Positions 28,242-36,144 of a stretch of DNA of 59,385 nucleotides are shown here, in pieces (position 1 is the first letter of the stretch; every line of letters begins with the position of its first letter). Position numbers and translations under genes: made by a program. The notes beneath the pieces were generated by a model, which did not search any database, was not told the origin of the DNA, and saw only the letters and a list, made by a program, of their open reading frames with translations. The stretch covers positions 1 to 59,385 of the forward strand of contig NZ_CAKJTL010000081.1 of NCBI RefSeq assembly GCF_917627385.1. Reading direction: 5' to 3'. Source of the DNA: Protofrankia sp. CiT1. GTDB lineage: Bacteria; Actinomycetota; Actinomycetes; Frankiales; Frankiaceae.

Positions 28242-29107
28242 GCCAGTAGCTCCGCTTCGGCTCGGATGCCCTGCTGGAATGGCCGTGGGTCGAAGTCGAG
28301 GTCGGCGGCCGCGTCGTCGATGGGGAACGCCTTGTCCTCGGCGAGTCGGGCGATCTGCTCAGCACGCAGCTTCGGTCTGGCAGCCAGCCGTTCGTAACCG
28401 CTCACGACTGCGAGAGTGGCTCTCAACGGAAGCGCAACGGTGAGGATCTGGCGACCGACCGCTGCTCCAGCCTCCTTGACGATCGTGCGGAAGGTAAGCG
28501 CTTCGGGCCCGGCAATGGTGTACGTCCGACCGATGGTCGTGTCCCGCTGGGCCGCCTCCAACACGGCGGAGGTGAGATCGTCGACGTGGACGGGCTGCTG
28601 AAGACGGTTGCCGCCGCCGGGCAGTGGCAGCACCTTTGACCTGCGCAGGGCGGCGAGCAAGCGGGCCATGTTGCGGTCGTCCGGCCCTCCGTAGATCATC
28701 GTGGGCCGCAGGATGGTCCAGTCGAGCCCGCTGCCGGTAATCGTTGATTCGGCCTGCGTGCGAACTCGTTTCGTCGAGGCCGGGAGCGTTGTGAAGATCG
28801 CCGTTGTCGAAATGAAGATCGCACGGTTCAGTCCGGCGTCTTCGGCCGCTGACACGATCATGTCCGCGTGCCCGAACCCGAGCGAGGCAAGGTTGATCAG
28901 TATGTTGCCCTTCGACGCCCGGAAGGCGGCGTCCACCGAGGCCGGGTCGTCAAGGTCGCCGGGAACGGCTTCGGCGCCGGCCTCTTCGAGGGCGCGAATC
29001 GCTGCGGCGCTGCGGGCGAACCCGACCACATGATGACCTTCGCCGATCGCGCGGGCGACGACTCGGCGCCCCAGGAAGCCGGTTCCACCAGTCACCAACA
29101 TCCTCAT
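28238..29107 (-). CDS. atypical NAD(P)-binding SDR-family protein
   Basis: 289 residues with the Rossmann head MRMLVTGGTGFLGRRVVARA and GDLDDPASVDAAF, then LDWTILRPTMIYGGPDDRNM and QQPVHVDDLTSAVLEAA. This matches atypical SDRs (NmrA/NDUFA9-like sugar-epimerase relatives). In the place of the catalytic tyrosine there is FISTTAIFTTLPASTKRVRT, with no Y-x3-K, so ordinary epimerase or dehydratase chemistry is doubtful. It lies between the WbuB-like transferase and heparinase genes with 4-base overlaps at both ends, so it belongs to the operon. The role could be binding or reduction of a sugar-lipid intermediate; not determined. Confidence 0.82.
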   Translation of the reverse strand: MRMLVTGGTGFLGRRVVARAIGEGHHVVGFARSAAAIRALEEAGAEAVPGDLDDPASVDAAFRASKGNILINLASLGFGHADMIVSAAEDAGLNRAIFISTTAIFTTLPASTKRVRTQAESTITGSGLDWTILRPTMIYGGPDDRNMARLLAALRRSKVLPLPGGGNRLQQPVHVDDLTSAVLEAAQRDTTIGRTYTIAGPEALTFRTIVKEAGAAVGRQILTVALPLRATLAVVSGYERLAARPKLRAEQIARLAEDKAFPIDDAAADLDFDPRPFQQGIRAEAELLA

Positions 29108-30468
29108 GTCAGCTCCCGCTGCCCGGTATCGGTTGTCTGGACGATTGCGGACGGCGGGGAGACGGCGGTCGCCCTGACCGTGATCGGCTCAGCGACATTC
29201 GCCGTCCGCTGCTTCGGCACGACAGCCGAGCGGCCCGTCACCTCCTCGAGAAGGGTGCGATAGCGGCGCGCAAGCACCGCGCGGTCGAAATGATCCGTGA
29301 CGTACGCACGCCCCGCCACGCCCATCGCCTCGCGCCGGTGCGGATCGCCGGCCAGGCTCCGGATCGCGTCGGCGAGCGCGGTGGGGTCTTCCGGCGGAAC
29401 GACAACACCGCCCGCCGCGGCGAGAATACGGGCGGCCTCACCGGCGAGTGCGCCGATGACTGGGCGTCCGGCGGCCAGCAGCTCGAACATCTTCGACGGG
29501 ATGAACGTGGTGAACAGGGGCACGTCCCGCAGCGGGACAAGGCAGATGTCGGCCGCGGCGACGATTCCCGCAACCTCGTCGCGGCGTACCGCAGCATGCA
29601 TGGTGACGTTGGTGAGACCACGTTCGGCCACCCGGTCGGCGACTCGCTGCCGGTCGGCTCCCTCGCCGACGAAGGCGATGTGTACGGGTTCTCCAACGAG
29701 TTCGGCGGCCGCGTCCACGACCGAGGGCAGGCCTTGGGAGATCCCATGGGCGCCGATGTAGACCACGAGGGTGTCTCCGGATCGGGCACCCAGGGCCGCC
29801 GACGGCGGATCGGACGGGCTGAACCGGCGCAGATCGGCCCCGTTGTGAATGGTGTGGACCTTCCTGGCTGGGATGCCGCGCCCGATGATGTCATCCCGGA
29901 AACCGTCGGTCACGGTGACGACGGCGTCCGCGGCCCGGTAGGCGGCGAGCTCCAAGCGTTCGAGCACGGCGATGACACGGCGGTTACGCAGCACCCCGAG
30001 CTGCACGAAGATTGCCGGCCACAGGTCGCGGACCTCGACCACCAGGCGGGCCCGCCGCAGGCGCGCCAGCAGCCATGCCGAACCGAGCGGGAAGAAGGTC
30101 GGCGACGACACGACGATGACGTCGGCCCCACCGGCCGCATTCCCGCCGAGCAGCACGCTGGTCACCATGAACGACAGGTGACCGAGAGTCCGCCGCACGA
30201 TGCCCTTGTTCGGCGTTGCGTACACCCACGTCCGTACCACACGGTAACCGTCGCGGTGTTCGACTCGTCGCCACGCACCGCGGTACTCCGGCGGGATGAT
30301 TCCGGTGGGGTGGTTGGGCATCCCGGTCAGGACTGTCACGTCGACGCCGTCCGCGGCCCATTCCCGGGCGGTCTCGGCGAGCCGGGCCTGCGGGGCGCCG
30401 ACCTCGGGTGGGAAGTAGTGGGTGATCAGAAGCACCCGGAGTCGTTGTGTAGTCGCCTTTGCGGTCAT
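29104..30468 (-). CDS. glycosyltransferase, GT4 family, WbuB-like
   Basis: 454 residues. LRVLLITHYFPPEVGAPQAR, MPNHPTGIIPPEYRGAWRR and VVEVRDLWPAIFVQLGVLR are characteristic of WbuB-type fucosamine/ManNAc-related transferases. The donor-binding half has VVYIGAHGISQGLPSVVDAA and TFIPSKMFELLAAGRPVIGA. It is the first gene of the minus-strand operon; GAGG precedes the ATG. The last ~35 residues (TANVAEPITVRATAVSPPSA) are low-complexity and extend past the fold. Probably adds the second sugar to the WecA-primed lipid; donor unknown. Confidence 0.9.
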   Translation of the reverse strand: MTAKATTQRLRVLLITHYFPPEVGAPQARLAETAREWAADGVDVTVLTGMPNHPTGIIPPEYRGAWRRVEHRDGYRVVRTWVYATPNKGIVRRTLGHLSFMVTSVLLGGNAAGGADVIVVSSPTFFPLGSAWLLARLRRARLVVEVRDLWPAIFVQLGVLRNRRVIAVLERLELAAYRAADAVVTVTDGFRDDIIGRGIPARKVHTIHNGADLRRFSPSDPPSAALGARSGDTLVVYIGAHGISQGLPSVVDAAAELVGEPVHIAFVGEGADRQRVADRVAERGLTNVTMHAAVRRDEVAGIVAAADICLVPLRDVPLFTTFIPSKMFELLAAGRPVIGALAGEAARILAAAGGVVVPPEDPTALADAIRSLAGDPHRREAMGVAGRAYVTDHFDRAVLARRYRTLLEEVTGRSAVVPKQRTANVAEPITVRATAVSPPSAIVQTTDTGQRELT

Positions 30469-30881
30469 CGGGCTACCTCGACTGTGAGTACGTGATGGAG
30501 GCGGACTTCACGGATCTCCCTTGAGCGAGGAACGGCTTGGAGCGACCGGCAATAGGGGACGCGGCGCCGCGGGGCTGGGGCACGCAGCTCGCGTCATCGC
30601 TCTCCGTCCATCACTGCGTGATGCACGGGTACCCCGGCTCGTCGGTCGCCACCCACCACCTCCGGTGGCTCCCTCCACCGCCTCGCGATGCACGCACCCC
30701 AGTTCCGCTCCTTGATCCACACTCTTATTGCCGGGCGCTCTTATTGCCGGTCGCTCTTAGGCGCGCACTGTCAGTGCTTTGGAGCTTAGCGTGCCTATCT
30801 GGATACGATCCGTATGCACACTGCGGGCGCGGCGGCCGGAGCCTCGCCCGGCCGCGCCATCGACCACGCAGGGAGTCCGTC
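30469..30881. promoter_or_regulatory. divergent promoter region between the wbuB-like operon and wecB
   Basis: 413 bases without a gene. It must hold the promoters for the eight-gene leftward operon and for wecB. A 16-bp unit, CTCTTATTGCCGGGCG (30722-30737) then CTCTTATTGCCGGTCG (30738-30753), is tandemly repeated and followed by a third partial copy CTCTTAG (30754-30760). Such phased repeats often bind a regulator. Ribosome site for wecB: GGGAG at 30871-30875. Confidence 0.6.
30722..30760. repeat. 16-bp tandem repeat, two and a half copies
   Basis: The two full copies differ at one base; the third keeps the first seven bases only. The array lies about 120 bp upstream of the wecB start and about 255 bp from the start of the opposite operon. 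Confidence 0.75.
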
Positions 30882-32048
30882 GTGCATGTGCTCTTCGTCG
30901 CCGCTGCTCGACCCAACTTCATGAAGGTCGCGCCGGTTCTCGCCGCGATCGTCGCCCGCGGCGCACAGGCCACGCTGGTGCACACCGGGCAGCACTACGA
31001 CAGCGCAATGAGTGGTGTGTTCTTCGATGAGCTCGGTCTGCCCACCCCGGACCACTTCCTCGGGGTCGGTTCGGGCAGCCACGCGGCCCAGACCGCGGGT
31101 GTGATGACGGCGTTCGAGCCGCTGCTCGAGGACGTCCGCCCGGATGTCGTCGTGGTGGTCGGTGACGTCAACTCCACACTGGCCTGTGCGCTGGTCGCGG
31201 CGAAGGCAGGTGTTCCGCTCGCCCATGTCGAGGCCGGCCTGCGCAGCCGCGACTGGTCGATGCCGGAGGAGGTCAACCGGGTGGTGGTGGACCGAGTCGC
31301 CGACCTGCTGCTCGTACCGTCCGCGGAGGCCGCGGACAACCTCCGGCGCGAGGGCTACCGGCCGGACCAGATCCACCTCGTCGGCAACGTCATGGTCGAC
31401 ACCCTGCTCACGAACGTCGAGCGGGCGCGGCAGGGGCCAACGCTGTCCCGACTCGGCCTCGCACCGGGCGGGTACGGACTGGTGACGCTGCACCGCCCGT
31501 CCAACGTGGACGACGCGGACGTTCTTGCGGGCCTGCTCGGAGCCCTCGCAACGGTGGCAGTGCGATGCCCACTCATCTTCCCCCTGCATCCCCGGACCCG
31601 GGAACGCATCAACGGCCGGCTCCCGGCGGGCGTGACGGCGCTTCCGCCCGCTGGCTACCTCGACTTCCTGGCTCTGCAGGCCGGAGCGCGGCTTGTCCTG
31701 ACGGATTCCGGCGGGGTCCAGGAGGAGACGACCGTGCTGGGGGTGCCCTGCCTGACGTTGCGTGACACGACGGAACGCGCAATTACTGTCACTGAAGGTA
31801 CCAATCAGATCGTCGGCACCGATCCCGAACGGATCGTCGAGGCGGCGCAGAGCGCTCTCACGTCACCGCCGCCACCGCGGCGGCCCGCGCTGTGGGATGG
31901 CTGTGCTGGCAGGCGAATCGCGGAGGTGCTTCTCGCGGGGGCCTACGGTCGGCCCGGCAGCCGGCCGACCGACATCCTGACGGATGTCCTTGTCGAACCG
32001 GCCACCGGCGACAGCGGTGTCGCTGTCGTCCGCCAGTTCGCCCCGTAG
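30882..32048 (+). CDS. wecB: UDP-N-acetylglucosamine 2-epimerase (non-hydrolysing)
   Basis: Interconverts UDP-GlcNAc and UDP-ManNAc. 388 residues with LFVAAARPNFMKVAPVLAAI, VHTGQHYDSAMSGVFFDELG, VVVVGDVNSTLACALVAAKA, HVEAGLRSRDWSMPEEVNRV, VTLHRPSNVDD and LTDSGGVQEETTVLGVPCLT, a complete set of family motifs including the catalytic acidic residues and HR pair. GTG 30882 is chosen because GGGAG lies 6 nt upstream and the protein then has normal length; the frame extends far upstream without similarity. With the dehydrogenase at 36145 it would supply UDP-ManNAcA. Confidence 0.96.
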   Translation: MHVLFVAAARPNFMKVAPVLAAIVARGAQATLVHTGQHYDSAMSGVFFDELGLPTPDHFLGVGSGSHAAQTAGVMTAFEPLLEDVRPDVVVVVGDVNSTLACALVAAKAGVPLAHVEAGLRSRDWSMPEEVNRVVVDRVADLLLVPSAEAADNLRREGYRPDQIHLVGNVMVDTLLTNVERARQGPTLSRLGLAPGGYGLVTLHRPSNVDDADVLAGLLGALATVAVRCPLIFPLHPRTRERINGRLPAGVTALPPAGYLDFLALQAGARLVLTDSGGVQEETTVLGVPCLTLRDTTERAITVTEGTNQIVGTDPERIVEAAQSALTSPPPPRRPALWDGCAGRRIAEVLLAGAYGRPGSRPTDILTDVLVEPATGDSGVAVVRQFAP

Positions 32049-32333
32049 TTCGCCGGCCGTTGTTCGGACCACATTGTGGCCGCCTCGGCAGACCACGCCG
32101 TCGGTGTTCAGGCATTGTGTGATCGGTGCCAGACGGACGGCCGTGGTACGGGTGACAGCCGGGGCGAAAAGGCTCCGGAGAGGCGCCGAAGCGCTGCATT
32201 CCGGACGAGTCCAGCGGGTTATCCTCTGATATCTCAGGTGAGGCATCCGGCACGTCTGCATTTCGGGGGAAATGATGTTTGTCCACAGTGGCGGCCGTCT
32301 CGGCCACAAGCCCGCGGCCACGCCGTCGGCTCA

Positions 32334-34226
32334 ATGGTGAAGCTGCTCGCGCCCGGCCGTCGGGCGCGGCTCCGGGCTGTCTATGGATACATGTTACCGA
32401 GTGTTTCTTCAGCTGATTCTGCTGCTTCCACCCTTTCCACTGTTTCCGCGGATGTCTTTTCAACGACACGGGTAACCGCGCCGGGCCAGGCCGGCGAGCG
32501 GGTCGGTTCCGCTAGCGCAGGCATTGCGCCGATGACGGCGGAACCGGCGCCGCTTGTCGGTCTCGTCGCCACCGCCATCCCGGTCTGGACGATGTTGTTG
32601 ATTGTCGCGACACTGCTGGCCTGGCCGATGGCGTACGCCGAGTTCGCCTCGTTGCTGGGGAGCGGTATGTGTCTCGCCGCTGTGATCTTCCTGGTTGAAC
32701 TGGCTGGACTGGCTGTCCGCTTCCGGCCCACGGATCGCGAGATTCAGCCTGACCGCCCCGGCCGTGCGTGTGGGCGGGTCGACGAACTGACCGGCCTGGC
32801 CAACCGGCACGGCTTTCTCGACCAGGCCACTCATGCGTTCGCTGATATCTCGGGCAGCTGTTCCGTAGGGGACGGAGGCCCCGAGCGTACGCGGCCCGGA
32901 TCCTCCGGTTATGTTTCCTTCGTTCTACTGCTGATCGACATCGATCGGTTCAATGAGATCAACGGCAGCCTGGGGAACGAATACGGCGACCGCCTACTGA
33001 TTGAGGTAAGCCGGCGGATCAGCGTGGTCAGGAGGCCGAGGGATATCGTCGCACGAATCGGTGGGGACGAGTTCGTGCTGCTGCTGCACGGCATCGATGC
33101 GCAGCGGGCCCGGACAGTGGCGGCCGAGACGTTGGCTCGTGTCCGCAACGCTCTGGAGGTGCCGTTCGTCCTGGCCGGGATGCGGGTACCGCTGGAGGCG
33201 AAGATCGGTATCGCCGTTGCTCCCGAGCACGGTCGCGACGTTGGTGAATTGCTGTGTAACGCCGCCATTGCCCTGCGTGAAGCGAAGAAGGCGCGTGCTG
33301 GTCACAGCATGTACGACACACGGCTGGTTCGGCCCAGCCCGGCCCAGTTACGGCTGCGTACTGAGCTTCGCGCGGGCCTTCAAGGCGGGCAGATCGAACT
33401 GCGCTACCAGCCCAAGGCGGATCTGCGCACGGGCCGCGTCAGCGGGATGGAGGCGTTGGTGCGATGGCGCCATCCCACTGACGGCGTCCGCTCGCCGGAC
33501 ATTTTTCTCCCCGACATGGAAGCGGCGGGTCTGATGCCGGAGCTGACCTTGCTCGTCCTGCGGATGGCACTGAGCGAGTGCGCACGCTGGCGCGCGGCCG
33601 GGGCGGAGCTGTCGGTGTCGGTGAACGTTCCCGTGTCCGTGATCGTCGACTCCACCTTCGCACCGGTGGTGCACGATGCGCTCGGCGCGGCCGGAGTCCC
33701 TCCCGCCGCCTTCTGCGTGGAGATCACCGAGGATTCTGTGATGACGCGGCGTGAAGATGCCCAGCGCACGCTCGCCCGATTACGGGCGCTTGGCGTCCGG
33801 GTCAGCCTTGACGATTACGGCACCGGCTACTGCTCACTGGCCTACCTGCGTGATCTTCCGGCGGATGAGCTCAAGCTCGACCGGGTCTTCCTTCGTGACA
33901 TCGAGTGGGACACTTCAGCCGCGGAGATCGTTCGTTCGGCTATTGCCCTGGCGCATACGCTCCGGCTGCGGATGGTCGCCGAAGGCGTCGAGACCATCCG
34001 GTTGTGGGCGCTGTTGGCAGCCTGGGGATGCGACGAGGCACAGGGCTATTTCATCTCTCGGCCGATGACCGGCGACGAGGTCCTGCCCTGGTTGGGCCAG
34101 TGGGCCCGGCACCCTCGGTTATTTCAGGAAATGATCATTATGGGTGGGGATATGACGGTAGAGGTCAGCCGGTCATGCGTGCGGCGAGAGTCAGGAGCCC
34201 AAGTGGCCGCGCCAGCGCGGCGCTGA
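32334..34226 (+). CDS. membrane-anchored GGDEF-EAL c-di-GMP enzyme
   Basis: About 630 residues from ATG 32334. Two membrane helices (VATAIPVWTMLLIVATLLAW, GMCLAAVIFLVELAGLAVRF) precede a GGDEF domain with intact IGGDEFVLLL near residue 243 and an inhibitory RxxD site (RPRD) five residues before it. The EAL domain shows MEALVRWRHP, SVNVPVSVIV, EITEDSV, DDYGTGYCSLAYL, ELKLDRVF and VAEGVET, so both catalytic sites look usable. Start uncertain: in-frame GTG 32238 or 32076 are alternatives, none with a clear ribosome site. Embedded between wecB and the phosphatase gene, whose 3' end it overlaps by 62 bp on the opposite strand. Confidence 0.9.
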   Translation: MVKLLAPGRRARLRAVYGYMLPSVSSADSAASTLSTVSADVFSTTRVTAPGQAGERVGSASAGIAPMTAEPAPLVGLVATAIPVWTMLLIVATLLAWPMAYAEFASLLGSGMCLAAVIFLVELAGLAVRFRPTDREIQPDRPGRACGRVDELTGLANRHGFLDQATHAFADISGSCSVGDGGPERTRPGSSGYVSFVLLLIDIDRFNEINGSLGNEYGDRLLIEVSRRISVVRRPRDIVARIGGDEFVLLLHGIDAQRARTVAAETLARVRNALEVPFVLAGMRVPLEAKIGIAVAPEHGRDVGELLCNAAIALREAKKARAGHSMYDTRLVRPSPAQLRLRTELRAGLQGGQIELRYQPKADLRTGRVSGMEALVRWRHPTDGVRSPDIFLPDMEAAGLMPELTLLVLRMALSECARWRAAGAELSVSVNVPVSVIVDSTFAPVVHDALGAAGVPPAAFCVEITEDSVMTRREDAQRTLARLRALGVRVSLDDYGTGYCSLAYLRDLPADELKLDRVFLRDIEWDTSAAEIVRSAIALAHTLRLRMVAEGVETIRLWALLAAWGCDEAQGYFISRPMTGDEVLPWLGQWARHPRLFQEMIIMGGDMTVEVSRSCVRRESGAQVAAPARR

Positions 34227-34836
34227 TCTGTTCGGCGCAGTACCGAAATGCCTCGATCGAGGCTCCGATCGGGTCGGCGATGTCGTCGTCGGTGGGACGC
34301 TCAGGCCGGGTCAGGCCCCGACGCCCCACCGCGAGGGCAACCAGCGCGTCCCCGTATGCCGGCAGCGAGCCAGCCGCATCGCCGTCGGAGGGGAGGCCGG
34401 TGGAGACGATGTCCGCGAGGGTGATTCCGGCGGTCAGACGGGCGAACTCCCGCAGCGTGAAGGTACGGCGCACGGCTTTCGGCACCATCGTCACAACGAT
34501 GCCGCGGTGTTTGCGCTCCGCGCACAGCACGAGGCCGGCGCTGCGTACCGTGTCGACGTCGATGCGGTGCGCCCTGAACCCAGCTGGGTTGAGGCCTCGT
34601 TCGGCGAGGACTGTCGCGGTGTGGGGGTGCATGGGTGCGTAGGCACGGGCGTGTGTCCCGGCACTGCTGACGGTCACCGAATCCCTCTCGGCGCCCAGAC
34701 CGGCCCGTAGCGCCGCGGCGGCGACGTACTCGGCCGTCGGTGACCGGCAAAGATTGCCCTTGCAGACCATCAGCACGTGCCACGGCGCGGGCACAGCGCT
34801 GGGAGGTGGCGCGATGGGGGTGGCTCCAGACCTCAT
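34165..34836 (-). CDS. low-molecular-weight protein-tyrosine phosphatase
   Basis: 223 residues. The P-loop is HVLMVCKGNLCRSPTAEYVA (C-x5-R-S) near residue 25. VSSAGTHARAYAPMHPHTAT follows, and the general-acid aspartate probably lies in DDDIADPIGAS. This is the Wzb/Ptp type that, in capsule loci, dephosphorylates a tyrosine kinase; no such kinase is in the window. It is longer than the usual ~150 residues, with an insert near 105-155. ATG 34836 shares its A with the TGA of the WecA-like gene (TGATG); GTG 34839 is an alternative giving a GTGA overlap. Confidence 0.9.
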   Translation of the reverse strand: MRSGATPIAPPPSAVPAPWHVLMVCKGNLCRSPTAEYVAAAALRAGLGAERDSVTVSSAGTHARAYAPMHPHTATVLAERGLNPAGFRAHRIDVDTVRSAGLVLCAERKHRGIVVTMVPKAVRRTFTLREFARLTAGITLADIVSTGLPSDGDAAGSLPAYGDALVALAVGRRGLTRPERPTDDDIADPIGASIEAFRYCAEQISAALARPLGLLTLAARMTG

Positions 34837-36035
34837 CACGCCGCCGGCGTGTTGCGGGCCGGGTCGGGCTGTCCTTCGGCTCCGGTGTGCTCCGCCGGGA
34901 GTCGCCCGCTCCTGTCTGCGACCGCCCTGGCACGTCTGGTGGCTAGGAGGAGGCGAGGCAGCATGAGGTATCCGCAGATGAGCAGGATGGCCAGGGCAGC
35001 GGAGCCGAGTCGTACCGCAAGTGCCGCGCTGTAGCTGATAAGACCGAAAGCGGCGCTGGCCGCGGTCAGCGCTGAAACGAGCAGCGTGGCGCGGGTATGT
35101 GATCCGCCCATCACCGTGAGCTGTTGGTAGACGTGGTCACGGTGCGGCGTGTACCAGCCCTTGCCGGAGCGGATCCGTCGCGCCAGGGTGCAGGACGTGT
35201 CAGCGAGGTAGACCAGAAGCGGCGCGACAACGGTCTCGGGCCGGACTCCGTGCGCTACCGCGATCAGTGCCAGGACGGCGATCAGTGCGCCAAGGGCGTA
35301 GCTGCCCACGTCACCGAGAAAGATCTTTGCGTGCGGGAAGTTGTAGGGGCCGAAACCGAGTGCGACGCCGACCGCCATGGCGCCGCCGTAGCGCAGGGTA
35401 TCGAGCCCTTCCCAATGCCCGACAAGTGCGAAGGCGATGCCGGTCACGAGGGTCTGGCCAGCGGAGATACCGTTGATGCCGTCCATGAAGTTAAAAGAGT
35501 TGGTGAAACCGGTGATCCACACCGCGGCCGCGCAGGCGGCCGGCAGCACGAGCTGGACCGGGAGGTCCGGGCGGGTGACAACGAACCAGGCTGCGACCGT
35601 CGTACCTGCCGCCGCTATCTGGAGGCCGAGCCGGCGCGGTGCGGGGACGCCGTGGACGTCCTCGATGAGGCCGATGAGACCGAACAATGCGACCGCGACA
35701 ACCACTACGAACATCTCAGGAGGGGGCGTGACCGCCGGATCGATGACGGGGACCAGCGTTCCCGTGAACAGCCCGAGGGCGACGGCCACGCCGCCGCCTC
35801 GGTAGGTCGGCACCAGGTGTGACGATCGTTCGGTCACCTGGTCGACTGCCGCAAGGCGGCGCATCCAATTGATCACGATTGGTGTCATGGTCATGGTGAC
35901 CAGGAGCGCGACCACTGCCGAGAGCACCACGTCGTCCGCCACTCCTTCAGGTCCGTTCTTGAGTGCCACCGGGATGGCCACTTTATGTAGCAGTAAAATT
36001 ACTCCCTGTGTTGCCAACTCTTCGCCGTGTCGCAT
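34836..36035 (-). CDS. wecA: polyprenyl-phosphate sugar-1-phosphate transferase (WecA/TagO, MraY family)
   Basis: Integral membrane enzyme that transfers GlcNAc-1-P (or a similar sugar) to undecaprenyl phosphate, starting glycan synthesis. Visible are TPIVINWMRRLAAVDQVTER, HLVPTYRGGGVAVALGLFTG, FGLIGLIEDVHGVPAPRRLG (catalytic D motif), FTNSFNFMDGINGISAGQTL, FLGDVGSYALGALIAV and GKGWYTPHRDHVYQQL (the H-R-D-H loop). About eleven hydrophobic segments. Start uncertain: ATG 36035 used (399 aa); upstream GTG 36119 and later GTGs are possible. Divergent from the dehydrogenase gene by about 110 bp. Confidence 0.93.
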   Translation of the reverse strand: MRHGEELATQGVILLLHKVAIPVALKNGPEGVADDVVLSAVVALLVTMTMTPIVINWMRRLAAVDQVTERSSHLVPTYRGGGVAVALGLFTGTLVPVIDPAVTPPPEMFVVVVAVALFGLIGLIEDVHGVPAPRRLGLQIAAAGTTVAAWFVVTRPDLPVQLVLPAACAAAVWITGFTNSFNFMDGINGISAGQTLVTGIAFALVGHWEGLDTLRYGGAMAVGVALGFGPYNFPHAKIFLGDVGSYALGALIAVLALIAVAHGVRPETVVAPLLVYLADTSCTLARRIRSGKGWYTPHRDHVYQQLTVMGGSHTRATLLVSALTAASAAFGLISYSAALAVRLGSAALAILLICGYLMLPRLLLATRRARAVADRSGRLPAEHTGAEGQPDPARNTPAA

Positions 36036-36144
36036 CGGGGTCGTGGCTGAGCTCTGGGCTCGGGTGCGTTTCTGGGTGCGCTTCCGTTGCGACACGCACC
36101 GCGGCGTCCCTCTCGGCAATCTCTTGATCTGCGACTCTCTGCGT

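Noticed and set aside
30537-30881. N-terminal extension of WecB to 503 residues
   Set aside because: The extra residues resemble no part of the family and cross the tandem repeats, while GTG 30882 has a proper ribosome site.
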